Source: Dinochytrium kinnereticum (taxonomy: Eukaryota; Chytridiomycota; Chytridiomycetes; Chytridiales; Chytridiaceae). From it: 64,000 nt of DNA. The notes under the pieces are model-generated. The model was not told the origin of the DNA and did no database searches. It saw nothing but the letters and a program-made list of their open reading frames with translations. This document shows, piece by piece, positions 13,301 to 25,291 of this stretch (its first letter is position 1; each line of letters opens with the position of its first letter). The stretch covers positions 1 through 64,000 of the forward strand of contig JADGJT010000066.1 in NCBI GenBank assembly GCA_027604005.1, written 5' to 3'. The position numbers and the translations under genes are program-made.

Positions 13301-14403
13301 TTCTGAACGAAAATGGTGTCTCGGTGACTCAACAATCAACACGGGCGGGGGAGAATTATTTAGTGTTCGCGGGGTCACGTTCAGCAACTGTTTTATTGTT
13401 GGAACCAATGAAACCTCCTCAGTTGGTTGCTGAACGGTCGTTCGTGGCGGCTGTTCAAGGGCCTTTAGGCAATTATATTGTCAGCAGAAGGCCTACACCT
13501 GGGTTGAATATTATTCAGGCTGGGATTGCTGTTCTTAAGACTGGTCCAGTTATTCTGACGGTTACGAGGGATGGGACGATGACCGGATATAGCTTACCGA
13601 GTCTTGATGTGGCTTTTGAGACGGTTCATGCGGAAGTTGGAGGTAAGAATGTTGTTGATGCAAAGGGGATTCCAGTTCCGAAGCATGGGGGGCCTCTTGC
13701 TGGGACTATTGGGTGGGGGCTAGGGCCACTTAGGGTAAAGGTTTTAGAAGATGGGAGGGTTTGCTGTTGGACTGGGGAGAAGGAGTTGAAGGTTCTCTCT
13801 GGTATATGCGATGAGGGAAGGTGAGTGTTTCCGCCTTTCTAATCTGAAGTGTAAGACTTGCTTACTTTTCCTGGCTGTTTTTTATTTATTGCAAAGATTT
13901 AAGGGAAAGGACCCAAAACTCTACGATAACGGTCGGCAAAGTATGTGGGCTCGTTCCACTGGCCGTCTTCCCGCCCTCTCCGCAACTCATACAAAGGAAG
14001 CTGACGAGCTATGTAACTACGCCCTCTTTAAAACATTATTTCCCTCTTACCATGATTATTTTAGTTGAAGGTAGAAGACATAAAGAAGATTTAGCGGAGG
14101 CTCCTATCCCATCCACGGGAGCGCCGAGCCATAATGCTAATCATCCAATGGCTGAGGCGAAGCAGGTGAACCTTTTTTCTTCTAAATTTTTTTGATTAGG
14201 GGGCAGTTTTACCATATTTGCTTGCAGTCTTTTAAACGGCCATTTTTTTTTTTTTCTCATTGTAGAAAATTGGGGAGAGGGGGGAAAAGCTTGAGGAACT
14301 TGAAGGCAAGTTTGCCAACTTGGCTGATTCGTCCAAGAATATGGTCGACATGCTTAAGGAGTATAACGCACGCCAGGAAAAGAAAAAGTGGTGGGAGTTG
14401 TAG
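10319..14403 (+). CDS. STXBP5: tomosyn / Sro7-Lgl family exocytosis regulator
   Basis: Seven exons: 10319-10675, 10819-12764, 12852-13000, 13112-13820, 13897-14012, 14065-14165 and 14266-14403. They give 1,171 residues, close to animal tomosyn. The N-terminus holds Lgl-type WD40 blades (SPTVTAYDPAQSFVAVGLSDG, IVVWNLATGSI, SSGWFYVGLATGQVLVYDAL, NILMIGHASGFIFLWDIK). A low-complexity Pro-rich insert falls at about 630-720. The final exon encodes an R-SNARE-like helix (about 1126-1171) with LEELEGKFANLADSSKNMVD. Tomosyn binds t-SNAREs through that helix and restrains vesicle fusion; yeast Sro7 lacks it. The intron 1 acceptor that keeps frame is AAAAAAAG at 10818. The closer CAG at about 10794 would break the frame, so this junction needs RNA support. 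Confidence 0.93.
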
Positions 14404-14562
14404 ACTCCTTGCCGTTTACGGATAGCGTGGGAGAAGCATATACAACACAGGCCACATCGCATGTATTTGCGAACTATGAAATAAACCACACCTTGTTGTT
14501 CTCATCCCAAAAGGTCGTATCAAAAAATAATTGACGGTTTGCAGGTACGACATTCACAGTCT

Positions 14563-17500
14563 ATGGCTGAAGACGAGGAGCCACCACTACGAGGGCGATG
14601 GTCCCCATTACCAAAAGATTCCGTCTGGCACGGCGTAGTAACCTGCTCATTCAACCCAACCTCCATCCTCGCCTCCGCAGCCTCCACAACCGTCGACGCA
14701 CCCGATCTCCCGCCGCCAACCTTGCTAACCGCCGACCAGTACATCGCCATAGAGTTGGGTGATAACGTTCAACTATTGGAGGAGTTCTGGCAGCCTCCAA
14801 GAAATGCATTGGAGATTAAAGTGGGAACGGATCGTCGGGGAAGCCATGCGGGAAGGAGTGGAGAGGCGGCCGAGGGGAGCGTCGTCGTAAATGGGAGCTG
14901 GGGGGTCAATTGGTATAGAGGATATGTTTTTCCGTCACAGTTGGAATCGTCGCCCAAGCTTGGAGTGTTTCCAGCGTCACATATTTATTGTAGATCGCTT
15001 GTACCTTATCGAAAGTCGACGAAGTATTCACCGAACCGATCAGCGTCGACTGTGAGCAGGCATGGGAAGGATGACACGAATATCCCCATTGGGAGGCATA
15101 ACACAGCTCTCGTGAAAAGTTGGTATCTTTCCTAAGGTTGGGGTTTGTAGTGACTGATGCTAACGCGACGTAACCGTCTCTCTCTTTTCTTTTTTTATTT
15201 TCGTGATTACTTAAGCTGCCCCCGAATCCGTCGAAAGATCATCTAAACTCAGGCAATCAACCTCGCGATCCGGTTCCGTCTCCGGATTCCACCCCATCCT
15301 AAGCGCCACCGAAAACTCCTCCATCTTTCCCCCCATACCCCTCTCCATCAGACCCACCCATGAAACTGCTTCCGGGGTTCACGAACCGCTCGCTGACGAA
15401 ATCTCCGCCGCCTTAAGAGAATGGGGAGCACTTCTCAAACGGCATGTGGCTCTCCAAGATTATGCATTGTTCTCGACAGTGAAGAACTTGTTTCATTTGT
15501 TGTTTCAAGGGCGCCGTCAGTTGCTTTCTCAGACCCTGTCACAGGAGGAATTAATCAAGTACCGCAGGACGCTTGTTGCGAAGCTGGAGACGGGGAATAT
15601 TGCGCAGGGTTTGGATTTGATTGTGAGGCATCCCGAGAAAGGTCATTTGGTTGGAGAGAAGTCGCCGTCGATTGTAAAGTTATTGAAGATGCACATGCAG
15701 CATACAGCAAGTGGGAGCGCTTTGACGAATTTAATTGGGAATGGTACTACGTCGTCGTCAACTCCTGCCCCTGGGTCAAATGCGAATTTGATCTCGTCGT
15801 TATCGGCTTCGAAGGATCGGATGGATGTGAATGACACGCTTCGATCCAAGAATGTTCACATGAATTTTCAGTTGAAATCATTTCGAGCGTCAATCTGTCT
15901 TCCTGGGGAGTTTGCTGAGCTATCTTTCTTTCTCTACAGTAAGGCGGAGGGAAAGGCTATCAGTGAGGAATTCCTTGTCTGCATCAATTACAATGGATAC
16001 CCGAGGGGAATGGAGGACGGTCTTGCGAGGCTTAAATCGACCTTCACAGATCTTAGCCAAAAAGACCTTGTTGAGAATATTTTTCTGATCTGCCGTGTAG
16101 TTAGGGTGGGGAAGATGAACGTCTCGGATAAGGACACCGCCTCGGCTGGATTGGCTAGCTCGTTCAAGTCTGGAGGAGGGAATTTGAACAGCATGGGAAG
16201 TTTTTCGAGCTTGGAAGGGTTTTCGGGACTTAGAAGGCCCTTTGGATGTGCTGTGCTTGACTTATGCGACCTTCATTCCAGTGCGACGGCGGCTGGTCTG
16301 TTTGGGGCCTCCGCATCTGCTGCGACTTCTTTGAACGCTTTAAGCGGGATTTCGTCTTTGCAGAATGAGGGTTCGTCACCGCCGAGAGATTATCTTATGA
16401 GATTATGCGTCTTTCCGTCTGAAGGAGCTTTCTCGTCGTTCTACAACGAGGCTGCGTTCCCAACTTTGCACGAAACGATTGTGAATAAGGGAACTGGATA
16501 TGAGACGCTTCCTAGCTCGGATCTAACTGTCACGCTTTCATTAGGATGTTTTCCTAGTGGAGGAGCGAATGCAAATGCAATAAGAGATCTGGATGTTTTC
16601 AGCAAGACTTCGAGACTTGGGTTGCCGGAAATGATATACCCTTACGATGTCAGGAACTCGCTTTATTTGACGCTTGTGAGCGGGGAGTTTACTTCAAGAA
16701 CTACTTTATTGTCTGCGCGGAACGTTCAAATATCTGTTCAGGTTCGATTATCGGATGGGACGATAGTGCCAGATTGCATTTATAGAGGAGCGGGATACCG
16801 AGAGACTCTGTACGAATCGGTGGTTTATTACCATTCAAACAGCCCAAGATGGGTTGAAACGATCCGAATTGATTTGGAGCCGGAGGTGCTGGAGCGATCG
16901 CATCTATATTTTTCCATTAGACACTGCTCTTCGTCAACTTCAGCGACGTCTAAGGAGGCCTCAGATAAGAATGATAAGACTTTTGCATTTGGGTTCTTGC
17001 CATTGCTTAGAGCAGATCATACCGTTATTAATGATGCGAGCCACTTGTTGAGCTTGTATAAGTATGATAGGAAGATTGCCACACCTGGGGTTTACTTATC
17101 TTATCAGGCTGGACCTAACATCATCTCGTCCGCCGGAATGTCGAATGGTGCTGATGGGCTTAATGCCGCTGCTGAGGCTATGGCGAGGGCTCCCGCTTTG
17201 AAGGATAGCTTGGTTGTTAAAACTGCGCTGTTTAGCAGTAGGATGACACAAACAGCATCCATATTGAACCTACTTCACTGGCGGCACGCGACGACTCACC
17301 TTCTTGTACCGGTTGATCATATGCTAAAGGAGTTTTTTAATATCCCGGATTTCGAGCTCGTGAAGTTCTTGGATCCTGTTCTCATGTCGCTTTTTGATAT
17401 TTTGGAGTCGCAGGAAGTGAATGGAGATGGGAGACTTGATGATCTTGTCTTCTCTTGCATGGTGTTTTTGCTCAGCATTGTGGTTGACAGGAGATTTGCA

Positions 17501-20500
17501 GGGCACGGTGTTATCGTAGACTCATTGATCGAGAGATGGACTGGGAGCGCTAGACTCTCTAGAAGCATCTTAAACTCATTTAATAAGCTTATCGCTAACC
17601 CTGGAGGGAAGGAACTGCGGGACGCGATTAAAGTGTGGGGTTACTGGATCCGGTTTGTGGTGAAATCAGGACTTGCAGAGCAAAGAGGGCTTATTCAGAT
17701 TGCACCGTCAGTCAAGAACCTTCATGGAGGCAAAATGTTCATTGCTCTATTAAAAGAGACATTAAACGCCATTGAATCTTTGATGGGATCTTCGGTGCCT
17801 GAGGCCATTGCCTCACAAACGCTCGCTTTACAGCATTTTCCGCAACTATTGCCGGACTTAGCCAAGATTCATGGACCTATCGAGCTTGTGGATGTTGTAG
17901 TAAAGTTTGCTGATAGCGTTCGCTCTGCAAAGGTATTAATTAGTTGTCATGAGCTTTCCGGGTTTTGTCTAATGTAAACTTGCAGACAAAGCTTAACGGC
18001 CACAAACTCGCTTTTATCCATACCCTTATCAGGGGGCCTCTTTTCGCCGACCGAAGAAGTCGCCTTGGGATTATTGCCGCGTCAAGCCGCTGGATCTCAG
18101 AGTATCTTTCTGGTGACTGGGATCGGGATCGAAGTTCATTTCCGATGGGGCAGTCGGCTTTTCTGAAAGACTCGTTGCGGTCGAAATCTCATTTGATGAG
18201 AACGAGCGATAAAGACAACCTAAGATTATGTCTGAATGTCGCCACCGAGCTAATTGATCGGCTTCAGAAGGTCGGAGATAGGCTAGATAGGGGGAAGTCC
18301 GATGAGCCTAAAACCCCTGGTGGGGATGCTTCGTCGGCTGCAACGAAGGAGGAAGAGTACAAGAAATGCCTGCAATATGTCGCTAACGTATTGCCCATCA
18401 TTTTGGAGACCTACACGGAATTTGCAACAGTTATGGAACCGGAGCTGTCAACCGTGCCGCCGAGCCTTCATTATGGGACAGCGCAGAATAGGTGGAGGTC
18501 GGAGAAGAACATCTTGGATGACTTTTTGAGAAATGGCGGTCAGCCCAATTCAAATGGTTTGTCGATTAATACTTCGAGCTTACGGACTTCCGGATTTACA
18601 AGCAGTCCTATCAGCCCGCTTCAGGCTAGCGCTACGACTAGCGGTCCTTCTACCACGACATCTGTTTCCCCCCCAGAACAGTCTTCTGCTCATATTTACT
18701 CACCCCCTGTGCCGGAGCTTGCTGAGCTTGGTGGTCTAATTTTGGCCGCCCTCAATCTCCTTCCACAGGCTTCTATCGTCTCCCTTTTATACAGGAAAGG
18801 TTCGGGTTCGAGCCACTCTGGAACTCACATCATCACCCTTCTCTACGTGATACTGCAGAGCCTAATGAGGGGCGACGCGTTTCCTCAAAGCTGGGTCGCG
18901 ATGCATATTATCACTAATCGTATGGTCGTTAAGGTTCTCCGGCCTGTTAGTGAAGTCTTAACCAGCGATGAGATGCTGTACTCTGATGGGTTCGATGAGG
19001 ACAATGGCCTCGTAATGTTGAAGCGTGATAGTGCTTCACCTGCTTCATCCGGAATTCAGTGGCCTCCAAGACGACTGCAACTTCTTTGGTCGGATTTCCT
19101 GCGTATTTTACTTCAGCTTTTAAACTCAAGATGGCTTTCCGTAGAGACATTTCCGCCGCAAAGAGCTAGGGTTTCGCAAAGGCTTGGCGGGGATGTGAGA
19201 GGGGAAGCTGGAGAATTGTTACGGGACATGTGGGAGTTCTTAACGGGAGTTGAGAAGAGTAGCAAGGGGCTCATGACATTTATTCCGAACCTCGTGGGGC
19301 CATTTTTAGAGTTGACCCTGAGTCCTCATCCGAAACTACGCGTTGCAGCTGTGGAGCTGCTGTTTAGGTTTGTTATAGTTTTTATCGTGCTTTCTTAAAA
19401 AACCTCGGAATTATCTGATTATTCGTTCAAAGCACGATGGAGCGAGAGCATCGTGCCTCCGGAGAGTTTAGTCGCATCGAGATGGAGTGCATCGACCGCA
19501 TGGATCGCCTGATAGTTTTCGAGGGGAAAGGTGAGGATAGCTACCGCCGCTTTGTTATCGAGGCCCTTGGAAAGCAGTTTACGACTGCTACAAAGAACTC
19601 GGTTGTTGCAGCAGTTATCGAGTCTTCTGGCCCTTCCAATCTCGGCCACGCCGTGTCTGCCGGAAAGAGGCCATCGTCTGGTGGCGGGAGTGAGGTAGCA
19701 GTTGCAACCTCGTTAGCGGCGTCTGGGGCAAGATTTCTCAGCGCTTTTGATACCTTTTTGGATTTGCTTATTGCGGCAAGAGATACCCCTTCCGGTTCGA
19801 GATTTGATGATGAGAGGATTGCTGCTATTTTGAAACTGATTCGCTTTTTAAGGGATATTGGGAGGAAGTAGGTTACCTTCTTCACCTTGCTTTCGTTTTT
19901 GTATCTTACTCTCGTTTTTAGGGCCCTGTACGTTAAGTACGTTCATGCTCTAGCCAGGCTTCATCTTTCGGTTGGAAACAATCTGGAGGCTGCCCTTACA
20001 CTTAAACTTCACGCTGATCTTCTTCCATGGTCTCTATCAATTCATGTTGATCCCGTTCCCGAGTATGGGTTCCCAAAATGGCAAACCAGCTTTGAACGAA
20101 AGGAACAGGTAATCTTCCTACATTTGTAAAGACGGACATACTGACGAATTTGGTAAGATATACATCAATTGCATTGAGCTATTTGAGCAGAGCAATCACT
20201 GGGAGCGTTCTGTAGCGTTATGCTCCGAGTTAGCTGCACAGTATGCAAAGGGATGGCTAGATTACATGAAACATGCGGATTATTTAAAGCGCCAGGCTCG
20301 CTTTGTTGAGAATATCCTCCAGCAAGAGAGATATCATCCAACGTACTACAGGGTTGGGTTCTATGGGAGAGGATTTAGCAGCAGCCTTCGGAACAAGCAG
20401 TTCATCTATCGGTAAGTAACCTGTTTTTTCCCTCCCTTCTTTCTTTGGATTCAAAACTAAACGTTGCTAGTGCTGGCGAATGGGAGAAACTTGGCCCATT

Positions 20501-22480
20501 CTGCGAGAGAATATTGAATAAGTACGTAGGAGCCCAACTTCTTCGTACGAATGCTATGCCTGGAGATGACGTCATTAATGGAAACGGCTCATGGGTTCAA
20601 ATAACATCCGTTAATCCTGAAATTGATGTTAGGCGTTGGGGAAGTGGTGAGGTCGGCGGGGCTTGGATTCGATGGGAATCCCCTATGACTGAGCCCGAAT
20701 CCAATCAAAGCACATCCAGTGTTCCCGAAGGTCGTGTCGCGGAGCGCCATGCCTCTGTTGCTGCCTCAACTGTCGATTCGCTCTCCCAGCCGGCACCGAC
20801 GGAGATTACCTACATTGTTGAACCAGACCTTGATCCTAAACCCGACGGAGCATTTGCGCGGGCGCAAACTATCCTCGACAAACTCCCGGAGTCGATACGA
20901 TCATATTACCTCTCTAACGAGGTAGATATGTTTTCCTTCTCAAGACCGTTTCGGAAACCTGTTCCTTCGGCTCCAAAGAACGATCCCGCAACAGAGTTCC
21001 TTGAACTTTGGACCGAGAAGACCCTGCTCATTACGGGAGACAGTTTTCCCTGCCTCGATAGAAGGAGCGAGGTAATTCGTTCCTACGTTATTGAGCTCTC
21101 TCCTATTGAGAACGCCGTAATCACCGTCCGCGCTAAGAACCGACAGCTTCTTGGGCTGGAGAAGAAGTATGAGGCGCCTGCTTTAACTCAGATTGGGAGC
21201 TCGACAGCGAATATGATGCAATCTGGCAGTGCGCCGAAGAGATCTAGCGGAAGCGCGTTGTCGTCCAATACCGCTAACTTTCCATCCCCAGCATCGAGAA
21301 ATGTAAATCTGTTCACTATGGCATTGAATGGTGCTGTTGATGCACCAGTGAACGGAGGTGTACCGATGTATAGGAAGGCATTCTTAAACGGGCAATATAA
21401 GAAGGATAACCCGAGTAGCGTGGTTTATATAGAGATGCTGGAGAAGTCTATTGATGAGCAGGTAGGATTTTAATAACGCCTCTGCCTTTTTCAAAGATGT
21501 TATTAAGTATTTAAACTCACTGGTGTAGGTTGAGATTATCCAACGTTGCTTGGCGATCCATGATATTATTGTTCCGCCCCAAATGCGCCCTCTTCATGAG
21601 AATATTGTGCAGAGTGAGTGTGGACCTATGTTAATTAAGCAATGAATTTTGGTTTAAGTGCCAGTCACTCTCTGACTTCATTGCTCTAGCTTTCCATAAA
21701 GACTTCCCATCCGAAATCTCACGCCTGAGCGCGAAGAAGTCAGGTACGATTACTTTCAAGATTTTTTCCCTTCGTTTTTCCTGAGAGAAAGCAGTTTAGC
21801 TAACCGGTGCTCTCTAAGGCATGAGCCACAGCAAACCCTTTTCCAAAGAGGCATTTTCCGCCAAGCAAAGAAGACCGTCAGATATTGTTTTTGATACCTC
21901 ACCACAGGGATGCGGATCAATAACACCAAGCACTGCGGCCTCCGCCATCTCTGGGATCGGCATTGGTGCCCTTTACAGCACTTTTGGTGGCAGTGGGACC
22001 AACCTTTCCTCCGTTATGGCACCGGGAGGAACCGGCCACCCAATTCCCGCAGCTAGTGGATCACCAAGCAACCAATCTACCGTACGAAGTACTCGGGTTT
22101 TATCTGGTGGGGCAATGCCCTCCGGCAATGTTCCGTCGGGTGTAAATATTCGTCCCCGTCGAGATTCCTCTGGAACTTATGGGCCAGGACATTTTGGCAG
22201 CATTGGGTTCGGAGGTGCAAGCGGGGTGGTTGGTAACTTTGCGTTCAGCACGTCATCAATGCTGGACTCGGCCTCGTCTAGTAACATCGGCAATAGCGGG
22301 GGCGGTCGTGATCTCTCGTCACCCGCAGCTGACAAGTCGAATCATAAGAGAATCAGCATGTCGAGCTTGAAGAGCAATGAGTCGAGGACAAGTTTGGGGA
22401 GCTTAAATGGGGATAGCTCCAGCCTGAGCCAAGCTGCTAAGATGGTTGGAGGCATCCAAAAGCTTTTGGAAAAGTGGTAG
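14563..22480 (+). CDS. DCK1: DOCK-family Rho/Rac GEF (SH3, DHR-1, DHR-2)
   Basis: Ten exons: 14563-15118, 15216-17932, 17986-19367, 19433-19867, 19922-20108, 20158-20411, 20471-21461, 21529-21613, 21690-21743 and 21819-22480. They give 2,440 residues. An N-terminal SH3 (about 18-150, with a long loop insert) contains SVWHGVVTCSFNP and ends GVFPASHIYCR. The C2-like DHR-1 (about 655-790) starts YPYDVRNSLYLTLVSGEF. DHR-2 (about 1650-2220) contains HWERSVALCSELAAQY, FSFSRPFRKP, FPCLDRRSEVI and the GAVDAPVNGGVPMYRKAF strand with the presumed nucleotide-sensor Val. A 220-residue Ser/Gly tail follows. DOCK proteins with an N-terminal SH3 pair with ELMO and load GTP onto Rac at the cortex. The exon 1 donor (GTTGGT) is weak but is the only one that keeps frame. 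Confidence 0.94.
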
Positions 22481-22611
22481 TTTGCCATATCTGTTATTTT
22501 TTTACTTGTTATCATATTTTTGCATCTCTGTATCTTGACGAAGAATATCTTCAAATAATCTGGCTCTATTTAAAAAAAGCAAGCTAGCTGCATACTCTCT
22601 TTATCTATCGC

Positions 22612-23748
22612 TCAAAGTGCAATCTTGTCCTTTTTAAGAACTGACGATTTTGAGGGCATGGTCGACAGAACGTGGGCCACCCAGTTAGAATCCATCAACA
22701 TAGATAAATCCTCGTGGCTTGCAGGCTGCCACGCCGGAGGCTTTGGCATTTTCTACGCACAATTATAGTTTGATGAAATAAGCAAACAGTTTCTTACCGA
22801 TTTGATGGCCTCAAAATCCACTTCTTTGCTGGTAAACTCTCGGATAAGGGATGAGGAACCGAATTCATGGTATACTCGGGTATCATTGACGCGAAAAAGA
22901 ACCTCATCCACACGCAGGAACAGTCGGAGGAGTACGAGGAAGCATGTTGGCATCACTCTCTACAAAAATATTAAGAATAAATAAGCTGCATGCAATTGAG
23001 GAAAGGGTGCAAGGAAATCTTAAATTCTTACCACTCGAACGTTGAGGATGCACGATCCGTTGTCTGCAAGCTCGTCTTCAAACAAGACAACATCGTCATA
23101 AAACAGGATGGGGTCGGGCCTCTTCAGCCTCTCAATGTCAACTGATTCTTCCGTAGGCTCGAACTGGTTTCCATCATTTAATACGGAGTTAGATACATGA
23201 GAAGCGCTCAAAGACCAAGGGAATGTTCATGAGGCTCACCGCTTTTTGAGATGCCACAACGGTTCCATTATAATCCGTTGAGTAAGTCCAATCGTAAGAC
23301 TTGACTAGATTCTTCAACTTCTGATGCTCTTCTCCAAGACTTGAAACCGCCCCCATGATCAGCACATCGCCAGACTTGATCCAAAGCTTACCTCTTGGCG
23401 GCCCATTCCTTGGCGTAAGATACCTGAACTTTTGAACCTGCGGTCGGCGATGCATCAACGAGTGCGAGTGCATCTAGAGCATTGAACGATAATGCGGTGC
23501 CAGAGGGTTCATGCGATACCCTCAGCTCATTATTGCCAAAGAGCATCTCAGGAAAAGTGAGGTTCGGAAGCCGTTCTGCGGCTCTAGGGTATGGCTGGTT
23601 CAGATCAAACAGTTACTGGGATTTATACTAACCTGTCGAGCTCAGTCGAGTTGAGGATCGGTGCCTTCTTGGTAATGATCGTCCATCCACCAATGCGGAT
23701 CCCCTTTTCGCCTGGGGAATCTATTAATGCATGCCTGGGTGCTGACAT
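22612..23748 (-). CDS. TIP41: TIP41-like regulator of PP2A/TOR signalling
   Basis: Six exons: 23748-23633, 23583-23392, 23339-23240, 23163-23032, 22959-22798 and 22752-22612. They give 280 residues, the usual family length. Family signatures follow in order: [76 protein letters not shown] and the [20 protein letters not shown] segment. TIP41 binds Tap42/alpha-4 or PP2A-type catalytic subunits downstream of TORC1. Intron 2 is 52 nt; without it the frame breaks. The stop lies 131 bp from the convergent DOCK stop. Only 84 bp separate the start from the upstream same-strand gene, so its promoter must be very short or lie inside that gene. Confidence 0.95.
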
Positions 23749-23832
23749 TTTTATTTTGTGTAAGGAGTGTTCTTCGAGAAAGGTCAAGGATGGTAAAGAT
23801 ATATACAAAGGAAGGATGCGAATAATATGATA

Positions 23833-24778
23833 TCAATAAGACGGAAGATTCGCCGAATAATCGTCCCAATAATCTCCATCCGAATCCTCTGCCTGCCTTG
23901 ACTCCTCTTCCTCCACAAATGCATTCTTGGCAGAGGGAGGAACACCTTTGATGTGTACAGAGTCGTAGGTGGACCAATACTCTCCATCATCCGCATCAGA
24001 CACTGGCATCGCAGCTCGGTCCTAAGATCAAAAGATGTCAGCAATCAACGCAAGAGCGAGGAGGCAATCAAATCGGGGTTCAATACATTCTACGTACCTT
24101 TTCGCTCCTTTGAAAATGGTCCCTTGCTTCATGAAGTGTATTATGCCAATCTGACGGAAACTCATGATCCCAGTCTCGAACAGCCTTAATATCATGGTAT
24201 GTCCAAGCGTTTGCTCCATTTTGTAATAATATAATCACCCCGCCTTTGATAGGACCGCTCAAATTCGATTCCACTTGCGGTGACATCGAAGACGAATCGG
24301 CGTTGGAGTTTCGAGGTGGTGAAGGTGGTGGTGTCAGCTTTTCCATAGGCGAGCTTGAGCCGCTCATGCCGTCATCTCTGCTAAGGCTGAACTTGACAGC
24401 CGCTTGAGTCGTCTCCTCATCCCAAACCCTGTAGAACGTGCGAAGCCTCGTCTCTTTTGGCTCAAACTGGTTGATCAAATCCCACAGCTCCATCAGTCTG
24501 ATGTCAGCCTCATGCTTGGACAGCGCTTGTTCGGAAGGGCTATCTGATCTAGATGCTTCGGACTGTCTTGTTGCTGACTGGGCTTGGCTATTCCAGCAGA
24601 ACAGAGGAAGTTTTTCTGATACGGAGTGCGAGTCCAGAACCTCCACCCTCTCCTTGATAAAGATGGATGAGATTGCGCTGAGTGGCTCCCAAGCGCCTGC
24701 TTGCATGAGCGTCAGCGCCAAGGACGCAAGGTTCTCTGGATTGGAGACGTGATCCGACGGCAGCCTTTCAAACGACAT
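23833..24778 (-). CDS. uncharacterised protein with DxYWxxY motifs
   Basis: Two exons, 24778-24098 and 24021-23833, give 289 residues. No enzyme domain is recognised. The central region is helical (ALSKHEADIRLMELWDLINQ), and a hydrophobic strand (GGVIILLQNGANAWTYHDI) comes before a short Trp-rich segment. The acidic C-terminus carries two related motifs, DGEYWSTYD and DGDYWDDYS. This motif type looks like that of uncharacterised fungal proteins, but I cannot assign a function. The Met at 24778 is the first in frame. The gene shares a 513-bp divergent region with the TBC gene. Confidence 0.72.
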
Positions 24779-25291
24779 GACGGCGGGCCCTGGCAGCAAG
24801 AGGAAGAATGCCGTCGTAGGTGTCGCAGGTGCAGCGAGCGATGGTGATGCTTTCTTGAATGACCGTTCCAATCAATCCGTGCACCAGGTGACCGAATGCT
24901 TCCTACGGAGATTGTGAAACTCAAAACATCAGGGTCTCAAAACGTGAGCTGCGCGCAGTCGCCACATCGCGCTGCCTGAGCGCGACATTAGCAGAGGCGG
25001 CAATGCGTGCATGCCATGCAGTCTAGATGCACAGGTGATGGACGCGTTCAGTAGATGAACACGCTGCGGTGGATATGATGAGAGCACGCTGCGCGGGGGG
25101 GCCGAAAGCTGGAATCAATGCTCATTCCAGATAGCGGACGAGGCATGCGAATCGTCAAACGACGATGGCGACGGATGCTCTCGCAAGGGGCGGATGGGAT
25201 GGATGGTGGTTGACCATTGCTCCCCTTCATTTGTCCCACCCATCGCCCCATCAGCAGAACAAATCCATTTTGTGCCTTCAGCATCAATCAG
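24779..25291. promoter_or_regulatory. divergent promoter region
   Basis: These 513 bp lie between two divergent start codons (the DxYWxxY protein and the TBC Rab-GAP). The region is GC-richer than the flanking introns and contains a short G run at 25095-25101. No defined regulatory motif was recognised. Confidence 0.45.

Noticed and set aside
18800..18830. GGTTCGAGCC string resembling a tRNA T-loop
   Set aside because: It lies inside a DOCK coding exon and no acceptor stem or anticodon arm can be formed around it.
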